From positions 2,227,501-2,291,500 of the forward strand of contig NW_024468917.1 in the NCBI RefSeq assembly GCF_011745365.1: a DNA stretch of 64,000 nucleotides, in the 5' to 3' direction. Each line of letters starts with the position of its first letter. Within the stretch, counting starts at the first letter, position 1. A model generated the notes under the pieces. The model was given only the letters and a program-made list of their open reading frames with translations. It did not search any database and was not told the DNA's origin. Below, piece after piece: positions 45,555-56,753 of the stretch. Made by a program: the position numbers and the translations under genes. The DNA comes from Cryphonectria parasitica EP155. Taxonomy: Eukaryota > Ascomycota > Sordariomycetes > Diaporthales > Cryphonectriaceae.

Positions 45555-48500
45555 GCTTACCCACAGCCTCACCTGGGATAAGTGCCGCGGTGAGCCAGCA
45601 GGCCGCAGGCTCTGACCCTGGCCCCCAAAAACACTGACTGACTTGCTTGTCAGACGCAAAGAGTCAAGGGCCTATTCAACGCTGGTTCCTTGGTTCTTCC
45701 GGAGCAAATTGCCGAGTTCGTACCTTGAAGGGAAACCAGACTTGGGAACAGCCTTTGCTCCCTGCCAGCTGACAGGATGTCGGCTTGAAGAGGAAAAAGC
45801 CATGGGCTGCAGGGGGAAAAGAATGAAAGAAGGAATGGCTCGCGGTCATCCTGTTACAACTTTACCCCCTCTGACGTACAGGAGACAGAGTGATGGCTGT
45901 GTGAGCTTGATGACGCTTGTCATCTATACAATGCTACCTATCCAGGCAGGCAGATAGGCAGACAGACAGACGGTGATAACTTGTCTCTTCTTCTTTTTCC
46001 TTCTTGAAGAACTGTGTTTCCGAGTTCAAATCATATGTGTACAGAATGGGAAAGAGATGTGCTAACTCAGGACGATCACCACTCATGCCAGGCCAGGCCA
46101 TGCTCACGGGCCGGTCATGAAACGTCCCAAGAAAAGAAAAGAAAAAGAGATATATTTACAGCGTCCTTTATGGGGGAAGTCTCCAGAGCGGCATGTCTGA
46201 AACGTGATTTCCATTAGATGAACTGATGACTGATGATGGTCATCAGTCTCGAAGTGCCACCCCCAAAATGAGGTGTTCCAAGTGGTGGGAACAAAGCCGC
46301 CCCCCCAGCTCGCAACGTTCTCCCAGAGGACGGATGGACAGAGCACACACACACACACAAACCCCCCCCCCCCCCCAACGACCCCACGCGGGGTGAGCAA
46401 GCGGATAAAGCTGACAATGGCAAGCGACATGACATGCAATCTAACCGGACATGATCCTGCCGACCGCAGCGCATCCTTTTTTTTCTTCTTCCTTTCTGTT
46501 TCCCACCCTGGCCTTGTCATGCGAGGAACTATGCACAGTACTACTATATGCTGTGTAGAGCTGAGAAGGTTTGCCGGGAGAAGGGAAGGGGGGTCTGGCG
46601 GGTCTCTACCCCGGATTCTGCCCTGACCGATGCTGCTGCAGCTGCAGCTGCATAAGCAGGTTGTCAGTCTGGGTTGGATTGGATGGCTACCGAAATAGAA
46701 GCATGCCTCGGGGCGGGATACACATTCATGGTGTGCGCGTGTGGCCTGTTACGGGCACCTGGCAGGATTGGGTCTCCAGACGAGCAACCGTGGTCCGACC
46801 TCATCGTCAGCATGTTCAGCCAGTTCTGACGAGGTTCGGTAGATTTATGGTATATCGAAGTACAACTTATTTGGGGGGAGAGTGGGGAGGGGGGGGGGGC
46901 GGTTCAAAAAAGTTCATGGGTTTGGAGAAAATAGGTTTGTTTCGCGGCAGAGCGAAGAAGGGGGGGGGGGGGTTGTGTGTTGGTACACCAACTAAAAATG
47001 AAGTGAGCTGGCAGAAGCTGGCTGGTTCTGGCTTGCATGGTTCGTTCACCGACGAAAACGTTGGTGTAAGACCAGGCCCGAACCTTACGCGGTGATACCA
47101 CACCTCTCATTTACGAATCTCGTTAGTGAGAGAGTTGTAATACTCCATGTGGCAGGTAATATATTTGTGTGTCCTACCACAGTATCTCATGTATGTGCGT
47201 AAAGGTTTTCCTTCTTTTCGTGTGCTTTTCCGCACCAATAGAAAGAAGAACGTAAGGCAGTCCGAAGCACTGCAGAACAACGGTGAGAGATGGGAGAGGG
47301 AAGTCCTAGAAAAAGAACAGAAAAGCTCAGAAGGAAATTGTAAGGCAAGTTGCGCCATGCTGTGTACCGCTCGAGCTTCTTCTTTCTGTTGGTCTGGAAT
47401 GAGGAAAGAAAGACGACAGGGGGTCCACTGGAGGCTTCTCTTCCCCACGAATGACCAGAATGCCCCTGGCATCCGGGGTGTTGCAGCTGCTGCGGGACCA
47501 CCCCTCCACCAAGACCCACACTTCAGTGACAAGACCTGGCAGAAGTTTAAAAAAGAAGGAATGAGAGGAGAGAAATAAAAAAGAAAAAGTAAAAAAAAAC
47601 GAAAAGGAAATTAATAAATAAATAGAATAAGAAACATGGCCAAACATAATCAAGTGTAGTCAGGCAGGGCTGTTCCATCTTGGTTCCTAGATTGGCGAAT
47701 CCATGCACGCGGTGTGGCCTGGTGTTAAGGCCGACGTTATTCAGCTTGTCTGTCGATCCTAAGGAGGAAAGGAACAAGACGAGGGAGGGGAAAAGGAAGA
47801 GTACAGCTAAATTGAGGGATCAGACTTTCAAGATGAGAGAGCCTTAGATCAGACAAGTTAACCAGGGCCACGGAATAGGGCCCCTGTCTTGTCCGTTGTG
47901 AGATGATGGGGAGGACGGGATGTTACTGTTGTTGTTGATGTCAGACGGAACAAGGTTTGGGGGGGGGGGGGGATTCATTTCTTAGGCTCCTAGATCACAT
48001 ACAACGCGAAATAAACCTGGCAACCTGGCTGACCTCTTATTTCTTCCACCCGATCCATGCTCCGCGGTGCTTCGTTCAATGCATTGGTAGGGCCGGGGAA
48101 TACGGGACCGCATAGAAGACGTGCCGCAGGTCACAGACCTTGTTCCCTACACCGACCATCTCGCGCCTTGCGGGATGATAGGTTGCCAAGGGAAGCTTAG
48201 AATGGTTGGGAGGGGGAATAGAAAGACGAGGACGAGTCAAAGGGAAGGCAAGGATGAATTATGATGCTCGACAGGCTGCGGCAACATCAAGAAAGCGAAT
48301 CAGCCGATAGGAGATCCTGGAGGAGAGAGGTGCGTGTGTGTGTGTGTCGAGCTTACAGTACTTGCACCTCACTCGGACCACGAGTGATGTAGTGATCTCA
48401 CCCTCCTCCTCCTCCTTCTCCTTCTCCTCCTACCCCATGCAGACACTCTGGAGCATGCTAGTTGGCCGCTATTCCCAGGAAGCTGTTCTGACCGAGGTTG

Positions 48501-50035
48501 TTCTCGTCATCCCAAGGCGTGTGCGTGCGCTCCATGGCATCACCGATCATGGCCAGGTTCCCCTTGCAAAAAGGGGGCCCCCCGGGGATGAGGCGGAATT
48601 CTTGGCACGGCTTCCGGATGGCTGCCTCTGGGCGGTCTCAGCAGCGATCGAGCCTTGACCGCACGGATGCTTGGATGGCCTCATCTCTACTCTGTTCTAA
48701 TGCATGCAGTGTTCTTTTCTTCTTCTTTTCCCGAGCCGCGCTCTGCCGTGTGAGAGAGGAGCTCCAGTCCAAACCACACGAGAAAGCGAACACGTAACAA
48801 GAATCACGGCTCGCCACCTCTTTGCCTCCTTGACCACAGGAAAGTGTCCTCGGCATAAGTTATCATGCGACACATAATGAACCGTCGTACTATGTGCTGT
48901 AGTTCTACTAGGGCCCTGAAGAGGATCGACAACGTGGAGAAGGCCCTTCCGTGTCGTCTGTGCCGTCTTGCTTTTACGTGTCCCAGTACAATACTTTCAC
49001 TCAGCTCCGCTCTGCAGCGCCGCATTCCACTACAACTGCAACCCATTCCACCGTGGAAACTACATGCCCAGAGAAACCATCAAACTACACAGAGCTGACG
49101 CCTGAAACCTCCACGGTGACCCGTACCCTTCTTTGGTCCTGCGTCTCGGACTCCGGCGTACCTCATCTCCGCCGGTTCCTCAAATAACACGAAACTTACC
49201 TGTTGGGCTGAAGAAGGCCGGGGGGTGGGCCAGGTTTGTACACTGTAGGGGTGGAAGAAGTCTTGAGGGAACCCCCACGAATAGATTTGGGGGGGGGGAA
49301 GGGGGAAGGAAGAGTCCCACGACATTCAGCCAGCCTGCGAACAGAGGATAAGAGCAGGGGGGGAGGTACCCCAGGTACAGCATAGCCAGGGGGTGGATGA
49401 AGAAAAAGAAGACAGAGAGAAAGAAAGGAAACAAGGATTACTAGTAAGAATATATTAATTCTGAGAACAGAGAAGGACAGCTAGGCAGGGGGGGAACTGT
49501 ACGGGAGCGGCGGGTGAGACCCACCACTGCTCCAGAGCCCAAGCAATACCCCAAGCCCTGGGCTGCTAGAGCCCTCGCTCGACCTTGCCGTGTGCAAACC
49601 AACTCATTCGCCTTATTGACTGGACTGATATTTAATATCGTGCCTGCCTCCCTCACTGCTTCTCCCACCTTTTCCTTTTTTTCCCTTCTCCTCGTTCTGT
49701 TTTCACCAAACCCAACTTGCCAATGCAGTCAAGACAAATCAAAATCTCAACAGCATCACTTGTTTTCCTGAACTCATAAAAACCCAACCATCACCCACCA
49801 CCACCACTAGCCAGACACGTCGTCCGCGCTACCATTGCCAACTCAACACCACTTCTCTTTTTAACTATTTTTTTTCTTATCACTACCACCGTCCACATAC
49901 ATAAGGCTGAGAGACCTACGGAACTCCAGTCAGCAGTACATCATCGAAAGAAGAACAAAAAACAAACGGTCAAAACCAGACCAACAACTGTCACCACCCC
50001 ATCCACATACCGACAAACAAAACAAGAAAGAAAAC

Positions 50036-50263
50036 ATGTCTTCCCAGCTGGCGACTCCCCTCCCTATGTCGCCCGCCCGCGGCAAGCTTCAGCTCCTCAC
50101 CTCTCAGGACTTCGCCAGCCTGAGCGCGACCCTGTCTTCCCAGGGCTCCCAGGACTCGCCCACGCCTATCCACGAGATCTCAGCGCAGGACTACTTCATC
50201 CCCGCGCCGCCTCCCCCGAGCCCCGTCAGCTTCCGCCACGAGAAGCTGGGCGGTCGCCGCTGA
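50036..50263 (+). CDS. small orphan protein, Ser/Pro-rich, 75 aa
   Basis: Single-exon frame of 75 codons plus stop. The ATG has a strong context (aaaacATGtc). It follows a ~250-bp A/C-rich leader that looks like a typical fungal 5' UTR, while the frame itself has GC-rich codon usage. The protein starts MSSQLATPLPMSPARGKLQLL and continues through QDFASLSATLSSQGSQDSP, a middle IHEISAQDYFIPAPPPPSP, and the basic end SFRHEKLGGRR. No signal peptide, membrane segment or cysteine. I do not recognise the family. SP/TP sites and a short hydrophobic patch suggest a disordered regulatory peptide or binding partner, which is inference. It stands isolated, with gene-poor DNA on both sides. Confidence 0.65.
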   Translation: MSSQLATPLPMSPARGKLQLLTSQDFASLSATLSSQGSQDSPTPIHEISAQDYFIPAPPPPSPVSFRHEKLGGRR

Positions 50264-52594
50264 ACAAGAGACAAGATATACGAAACCAGACAAGCCCATC
50301 CACCATCCTTCGCAGAGGGCCGGGCACACACAACCGACTTTCCTTCCTTCTTTCTCTTCTTTACTTCTCTCAACAACGTTATTATTCTTTCTCTTCGATT
50401 GGCACTTCTTCGGAGTCACACTACATAGGGGTACAAGGATACCAAAAAAAACAAAAAAGCGATGCTGTGGAAGCACGCAAACGGGATACTAAACTTGGTC
50501 TGCTTTTAATTCTGCATTTTTCTTCTTTTCTGGTCTTCTTTTTTCTGCCGGTGTTTCACGGACGGATATCGGGGTCATGGAACGGCATGGCATGGCGAAT
50601 AAGGGAGTCCATCTGTAGCACCGCCATCGTACAAAGTCAACGAAACAGGGGCATCACGGAATTACACAAAAGTGCGCTTTTTCTTCCATTCGACGGATTG
50701 AGACTGTTAGGCCCTTTTTTCTTTTTTCTTTTCTCTTCTTCTTTCTTTCTTTTCGTCGCATATTCACATGAAGCTGGACATGGGCAATGTGAAAGAGGGA
50801 GCCGATCGTGCAGGGCAATGCGGTGGGGTAGGAGGACGGGAAAGATTGAGGCAGACTTGCTGGCGAGGCCCATAGGTTGAGATCGACTCGGCAAAGTCTC
50901 CGAAAGTGGAATTTCCAAGAAGCTCGTTCTCAAAACCTTCTAGAACATCCCTACACGTGGGAACTCTTTTGCGATGCAGTGAAGTGACCCTGTCTATCCC
51001 CATGATTTACCGAGATGCGTGCATGGACGTAAGCTGGTCCTCCTGGCTTGTATCTGTCCCTTCTTGGAGGTTTTGATTGTGTTTTTTCTTCTTCTTTTTC
51101 TCTCCTTTACTTGTTCTCAAAAAAGAATCTCGACTGTGAACCATGAGTGCGTCGAGACGGATTCGATGAGAACGACAATCGGGCTCTTCGACAGCAATGC
51201 CCTTCTCCCCCTGGGGGCCCAAGAGGATTAAACTTGGGCGCTGACGATCGGTGGAGACGAATACGACACGCCGCCTGCTGTATCTTTCCAACAGGTCTCA
51301 GAGTTTCTCAAGGTGATAGGTGGATCTTCCTCCTTTCCCCCTTCTCCCTTTGGGAAGAGGGTAGGGCAGAGGAGAAGGCGGAGGGAGAAACAAAAAGAGA
51401 CAAAAATGAGAAGAAAAAAATGAGTTAAATAAACACAAGGGATCCATCCCACGGAGTCGCCGTTGAGCGTGGGCCACTTGAGAGAGTAGAGATGGGGCCG
51501 ACCTCATGCTGTCTCTGAGACATGTGGGCGGGGGGAACGTGGTACCCTTGAGCTACTGGGGAGAAGACCTAGAGGAGGGTCTGGGGGATTAACCGAAAGG
51601 GGGGAAGGGACAACGAGGATGGGGGAAATATTATTCTTCCTTCAATCCGCCGTGTGGTGTTGTTTGTGTATGTAAAGGCGGCGGTCGGGGAGGAGAAAAG
51701 TAGTTCTTACGTTTCCCCTTTCTTCTTCTTTCTTTCTTTCCCCTTCTCTCGCTCCCTGGAGATGTGCCCTAATCGAAATGAATACACGATGGATGCCAGA
51801 CTGCGGCCTGTGCTTCATGATGTGCAGGACACGGAGCAAGGTCCCCCCTCGGTGTCCTATTTTCCCTTTGGGTAAAGTATGGATGAGGTGTCTAACGGGC
51901 AGCTCCGGACCTAAAGAGGTCAAACTGCCGGGTTTGGGAGCATGCTGTACGATGTGCAAAATGCTGTCTTTGTCAATAGGAGGACAGTCTTCCGGGCAGG
52001 TAACTCTATAGTTCGCGATGGTGACGGTGGTAGACGTAATAATCGCTTAGACTAAGGACATTTAAGTGCCGATATGGTGCCATGCACTTTACTCTCTCTA
52101 CAATTCATCATCTAGAAACGGGGACTCGGGGCGGGTGGTGACAAAGCCCGACACGTCTAAACAGGGACCCATTGATTCTTAGGCGGGCCGAAGCGCGGTT
52201 GCCAACCCACTAAAAGCGACGCGCCAAGTCGCGTCTCACAGAGACTTTTTGGGCGACGTCCTTCATATACTCACGCGACGCGCCTGCGAAGGCCCACTTT
52301 CTTCACAGGTGAAAGCCCCTCCTCCAAAGAAAGGACCATTTCCCAATTGCATGTGCACCTGACTTGTGTTGTTTGTTCTTGACTTTTTTTTTTTTTTTTG
52401 GTCTACAGGCCGACCATCATCTTTGTTGTTGCGACTTCCTTGATAGCACCACGTCGTCATCCGCTTTGCATCCAAAACTGAACTTATCAGCATCATCATT
52501 AGTACTGATTGTCCGTACGCGCCTGCCTTCCAACCTTGTACATTAGTATCGTCCCCAAAGCAAGCACCATCGCCCATCCCCATCTAAGGTCAAG
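50264..52594. other. intergenic, Cdt1-like gene promoter
   Basis: 2.3 kb without an accepted ORF. The last 400 bp contains a cluster of ACGCG cores (52216-52284). T-rich and C/T-rich stretches are common. Confidence 0.5.
52216..52284. promoter_or_regulatory. MCB-like ACGCG cluster with direct 10-bp repeat
   Basis: GCGACGCGCC occurs at 52216-52225 and again at 52275-52284. An inverted GTCGCGTC lies at 52229-52236 and another ACGCG at 52273-52277. This gives four ACGCG cores within 70 bp, 310-380 bp upstream of the Cdt1-like start. Confidence 0.5.
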
Positions 52595-54199
52595 ATGGCA
52601 GGCGCCACTGGTCGTCCCCGCGGTCGGCCGCGCAAGACCCAGGTCGTAGGTCCTGCAACTGCAACTGCACACATCAACAGCTTTGCCCGCGTCTCGAAGC
52701 AGTCTACCGTGGCTGGGAAGGACCTGACCGACAGAAACACCACCAAGCCATGCCACATCACGCCAGCCACCCCTTCTGCTCGCAAGAGGAAGGCAGCACG
52801 GTCACCAGAACCAGAGGAGACATCCTCCACCTGCCCCACGACGCGATGCAAGCTCCTCCCTACCACGAGCAGGTCCACCAAGAAAGCCCGACTCCAAACC
52901 ACCGCTTCCGAGCCTGCTGTCCGAGCTGAAGAGCAGATCGAGACACCTGCCACCCCCCGCGCCGGGCACATCAGAAAGCGCGCCCTCTCGCCTTCTGTCG
53001 AGGAGTCTCCTCGTACCAGGGAGGCGGGCAACCTCTTCAAGCGCCTCCGCATCGACGCATCGCCCTTCCCCGGTGGAGCCACGTGCAGACCCTCGCCGCT
53101 CGGTCATACCACCACCCCTGCTGTGACGCGCACCAGCACGCCTGCCACCTCCACCGCGCCGGACTCAGATGACGAGGGCGAGGCCGATACCTCCAACGCC
53201 ACCACGCCCGAGCCCGATATTCCCCTCGCACCGCTCCCCCAGGAGCTGCTCGACGTCGTCTCCCTCTTCGCGGCCCTGCTCGGGACCTTGTCTGTGCATT
53301 ATGCCCAGAACGGCACCAGTGCGCCTGTCGACTTGCGCCAGATTTCACAGGCCGTCAGCCTCGCATGGGGCCGCCGGCGAATCACCCTCGCCGATGTCCG
53401 GCGCTGCATTGGGGTTATGGACACCACCGGGTCCAGTCCGTTCTCCCTCGTCGACTATGGAAATAAGAAATTCTGCATCGAGCTGGGCGAGGGGTTCCGA
53501 GACCGGCCGCTGGACGAGGCCGGGCTGATAGACGTGTTCGAAGGGAACCTGCGCGATGTATGGACGACCGTGGGTGATGCTGCAGAGGGGGAAGACTGCG
53601 GTGCTCTTGTGCAGAGTCTGCCAAAGGCCGGCGTGCATAGCTGTGAGAGCGTGGCCAAGGCATCACCACTGTTGGCACGAGGCCAGAGGGCCATGGCAGA
53701 ACTGAGAAAAGACATCGAGACGAGAAAGGACGAGAAGGAGGCCGCTAAAATCGTGAGCCATCCTGCAGCCAACAGCGACGGCACAGGCCCTGGCCAGAAG
53801 CTGTCCCTGCTCGAGCGCCTCCGGGTCAAGGAGGCCCATCTCGCCCAGCTGGCGGCCACAGGACCTACGGCTGCTGAGCTGGAGCGCAGAGCCGCCCTTC
53901 AGCGGGCCGGCGATGTCGCCGCGGTCATCGCCATGCTGGCCAAGTCGGCACCCGCCGCCGGCATGGGTGGCAGGGTTTCGTTCACGATGGCCACCGTGCT
54001 GCAGAAGCTGAAGGACTCGTTACGCCTGCCCATCTCGAAAGAGGAAGGGGCTGCCTGTGTGCGGCTGCTCTCTAGCGAGGTCGCGCCAGAGTGGCTGAAG
54101 ATCGTGAAGATCGGGTCCAAGGAAAATGTTGTCATGACGGTGGGCCGGGCGCTCAGCTCCGGGGCAGTAGCTGAGAGGGTCAAGATGTTGTCTACTTGA
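52595..54199 (+). CDS. cdt1: Cdt1-like DNA replication licensing factor
   Basis: Predicted 534-aa nuclear protein from a single exon. Cdt1 helps load the MCM2-7 helicase at origins in G1. Evidence: a winged-helix-like C-terminal module (residues ~410-534; SLLERLRVKEAHLAQL, then FTMATVLQKLKDSLRLPISKEEGAACVRLLSSEVAPEWLKI), which matches the Cdt1 MCM-binding domain. A central domain (about 215-320; LLDVVSLFAALLGTLSVHYAQNG, then RITLADVRRCIGVMD, then FSLVDYGNKKFCIELG) resembles the Cdt1 geminin-interaction fold. The N-terminus is basic and disordered with an AT-hook, GRPRGRPRK at residues 6-14. SP/TP sites (SPEPEE, TPATP, SPSVEESP) may be CDK targets. Identification is by remembered family pattern, not a search. 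Upstream ACGCG cluster fits G1/S expression. It converges on MBF1. Confidence 0.82.
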   Translation: MAGATGRPRGRPRKTQVVGPATATAHINSFARVSKQSTVAGKDLTDRNTTKPCHITPATPSARKRKAARSPEPEETSSTCPTTRCKLLPTTSRSTKKARLQTTASEPAVRAEEQIETPATPRAGHIRKRALSPSVEESPRTREAGNLFKRLRIDASPFPGGATCRPSPLGHTTTPAVTRTSTPATSTAPDSDDEGEADTSNATTPEPDIPLAPLPQELLDVVSLFAALLGTLSVHYAQNGTSAPVDLRQISQAVSLAWGRRRITLADVRRCIGVMDTTGSSPFSLVDYGNKKFCIELGEGFRDRPLDEAGLIDVFEGNLRDVWTTVGDAAEGEDCGALVQSLPKAGVHSCESVAKASPLLARGQRAMAELRKDIETRKDEKEAAKIVSHPAANSDGTGPGQKLSLLERLRVKEAHLAQLAATGPTAAELERRAALQRAGDVAAVIAMLAKSAPAAGMGGRVSFTMATVLQKLKDSLRLPISKEEGAACVRLLSSEVAPEWLKIVKIGSKENVVMTVGRALSSGAVAERVKMLST

Positions 54200-55424
54200 A
54201 CCAGCACAATTATTTTCTCTCCTTTTTCTTTTTCTTTACGAGCGTGGACGAGAGAGCACTGTGCGAGGAAGAATGTTGCCTACGATCAAAGGAAGAGTAT
54301 GCATTATCACGGAGCCTGTTTTTCATATATCGAAAGGGGAAGTCGCTCCAAGAGAGGCCATTCGCAGAGAAGACTACCTCATGTATTACCACATTTGCGC
54401 AAGGAGCCCGGTGATGGACATATTGACATTGTCGTTCATTCGTTTGGGTTTTGGCATTGATTGCATAGCTCATATTGGCTCAGAGACTACATAGCCACGA
54501 GTAGAACAGGGCGCACGGAAGGCGGCCCTTACATATGAAGAACAAAGAGACACTTTTCGTCATCTACTAGAACTACCTCTCCATAGGCATTCTCCCGTCT
54601 GCGTGTGTGGTTGTATACGCTGTAGCGTATGGGATGACACGTGTGTGTGGCACCAGTATAGTGTAAATCATCACCAGGTCCTTGGCTCTGCCTCCCCAAG
54701 ACGCAAAGGAGAAGAAGGAATGCCGAAGGAAAAAGCGATGTATCACGCCTCGCAGATGCCCGAGCACATCCTGACTTCGGCTAGGAGATTCTCCGTAGGA
54801 GATCATCAGAAGTAGTATCTCTCTATCAAGAGAAGCACATTTATTTGCGAGAAAAGAGACGTGGTGACGACCCAGACAGATCTAAGCGTTCTGTGACTTT
54901 CTCCGTGTGAGGTTGTCGTACCAGAACCCCCGTCTTAAGTACCAGTTACCAACCATACATTGGATGAAAATAACGTGGGGTTTGGGATGATCAAAATTCT
55001 ATTCCCAGTCTCTTCTAAAAGACCATTCTAGCCTCGGCACTCCGTTGGAAAAAGAATATGCAACGAGGGTTCTACCTCCGCTGTGCTTCAGACTGACCTC
55101 TCCCGAGGCAGGCAGGCAGACCTCAATAGAGATCTCCAACCAAACTTCCTTGAACCACATTTGATCCAAGACCTCCGGTTCAGATCTCTCGTATCTCCGT
55201 TCCCAGATCATACGCCAAAAATAAAAATAAAACAGGGCAACTCATAGCCAAGCTCTTTGTTCAGCCAGAAGCAAAGCAACCCTCCATCCGACCAAAAGCA
55301 GACCCGCCGGCCGCGGACAACCAGGGGACTGAGCCATACTCTCTTCTCTTGACCCACTCCGCTCGATGTGGATGTAGAAGGGGAGGTTTGGTCTTGCAGA
55401 CCCAAGCAGAGGGGAAACACTTTT
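54200..55424. other. convergent 3' regions of the Cdt1-like gene and MBF1
   Basis: 1.2 kb with short frames only; no supported gene. Confidence 0.5.
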
Positions 55425-56046
55425 TTATTTCTTGTCACCCTTGGGCTTGAACTTGGGCTCCCCGATAGCGGCGCCCCGCAACTTGACGTTGAGGGCGCGC
55501 TCGAGGGCGTCGAGGATCTTCTGGTCGGGCTGGGCGGTGCCGGCCTCGTACTGGCCGAGGATGTTGGAGGTGGTGTTACACTTCTTGGCGAGCTGGTCGC
55601 GGGTCATCTTGGGCTCCAGCTCGTTGCGCTTCTCCTGGATCAGCTTGCCGACCTTGATGCCGACGGTCTTGGGCTTGATGATGTCTGGGTTCTCGTCGAG
55701 CTTCTTCTGGCGCTGGCCCTCGGTGTTGCCCTTGGCCTGTTGTATCCGAACATCCATCATGTCAGCGTTCATGCAGCTCGAACACTTTTCTCTCTTGGGT
55801 GCGTCCTGTTATATCTGGGGATGAAGGTGATGAGGAGGAGGAGGAGGAGGAGGAGGATGATGATGTGGTGATTCATTCGTGTGAACTTACGGCATTGCCG
55901 ACAGCGAATTTCTTCTCCTGGCCGATGATGGCACCGCTGCGCTGGGCGGCGTTCAGAGCGCCCTTGCCTCGCACGACGGTCTCCTTCTGTGTCGCGCCGC
56001 CACGGGCCTTGCTACCAATCTTGACGGCGGGCTCCCAGTCAGACAT
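55425..56046 (-). CDS. mbf1: multiprotein-bridging factor 1
   Basis: Predicted 155-aa transcriptional coactivator that bridges bZIP activators (Gcn4-type) to TBP and also limits ribosomal frameshifting. Two exons: complement of 55891-56046 and 55425-55736; GTAAGT donor, CAG acceptor, phase 0. The N-terminal MBF1 domain starts MSDWEPAVKIGSKARGG and continues QKETVVRGKGALNAAQRSGAII. After the intron comes KGNTEGQRQKKLDENPDIIKPKTVGIKVGKLI and an XRE-type helix-turn-helix at about 90-140: MTRDQLAKKCNTTSNILGQYEAGTAQPDQKILDALERALNVKLRG. Length equals that of other fungal MBF1 proteins (~150 aa). It is divergent from the DUF1365 gene. Confidence 0.96.
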
Positions 56047-56753
56047 CTTGACGGTTGTGATTTTTGTGATGAGGACTTGACGAGTGTTGTTGTGTGGGCT
56101 GTGGGTCCCTGGAGGAGTTGATGACGTTTCGTCTGTGCTGACGCAAAACGATGTGGGTGTAAGGTGCCTTTGTTTTGCAAGAGAGTCGAGTGAGTCGAGT
56201 AGAGGGCTCCTTTAGCGATCGGCTCGATTTGTTTGTCGAGAGATTGTTGTCGTGGGGATGACGAGTTTTGCAGTTGGTGTGTATTTGTGGTTTGAGGTGT
56301 GCTAATACGGAGGAGGGCTTCAGGACTGACGTTGGCGGGTTAAATATTGCCAAATGGAAGTCAATGGATGGCGGTGGAGGGCTTGGGCGGCTGCTTAGGC
56401 GGCCTGAGTCAATCGGGCAGTAGTCATGAAGAGAGGGTTGTGGGCAGTCACTAACAAATGGACACCACATTGGCAAGACTTTCTGTTAGCATCATACATG
56501 GGACTTTTCGGGTGGGTCTGAACAGGTGGTGTGGCGGGGTCCAATCCTCCCGGGAAGGGGAGTGTTAGAGGATTTGTCTAGGAAAGTGGGTGAGGCCTCG
56601 ACGCTCGGAGCACCCGAGGCCGGCTTTGCTTTCTTTATCATCGTCATCATTATCATTAATCACCACCTCAAAACTTCTGCATTTCGAGAACAAAATTAAA
56701 AAATTGATGGATTGACCGAGTGCTTTTTTATTTTTTTTTATTTCTCGCTGGAT
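56047..56753. promoter_or_regulatory. divergent promoter region of MBF1 and the DUF1365 gene
   Basis: 707 bp between two outward-pointing start codons; both promoters should be here. No specific site is assigned. Confidence 0.5.

Larger units (their letters stand above)
42760..50035. other. 7.3-kb gene-poor region
   Basis: The longest stretch without an accepted gene. It contains the permease promoter, a (AAAAACC)3-like repeat at 43474-43497, A27 at 45524-45550, a CA run plus C15 at 46346-46376, G11 at 46889-46899, G13 at 46960-46972, G14 at 47959-47972 and G10 at 49289-49298. ORFs are short, overlapping on both strands and lack motifs. The last ~300 bases read like the A/C-rich 5' leader of the small gene at 50036. 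Confidence 0.45.
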
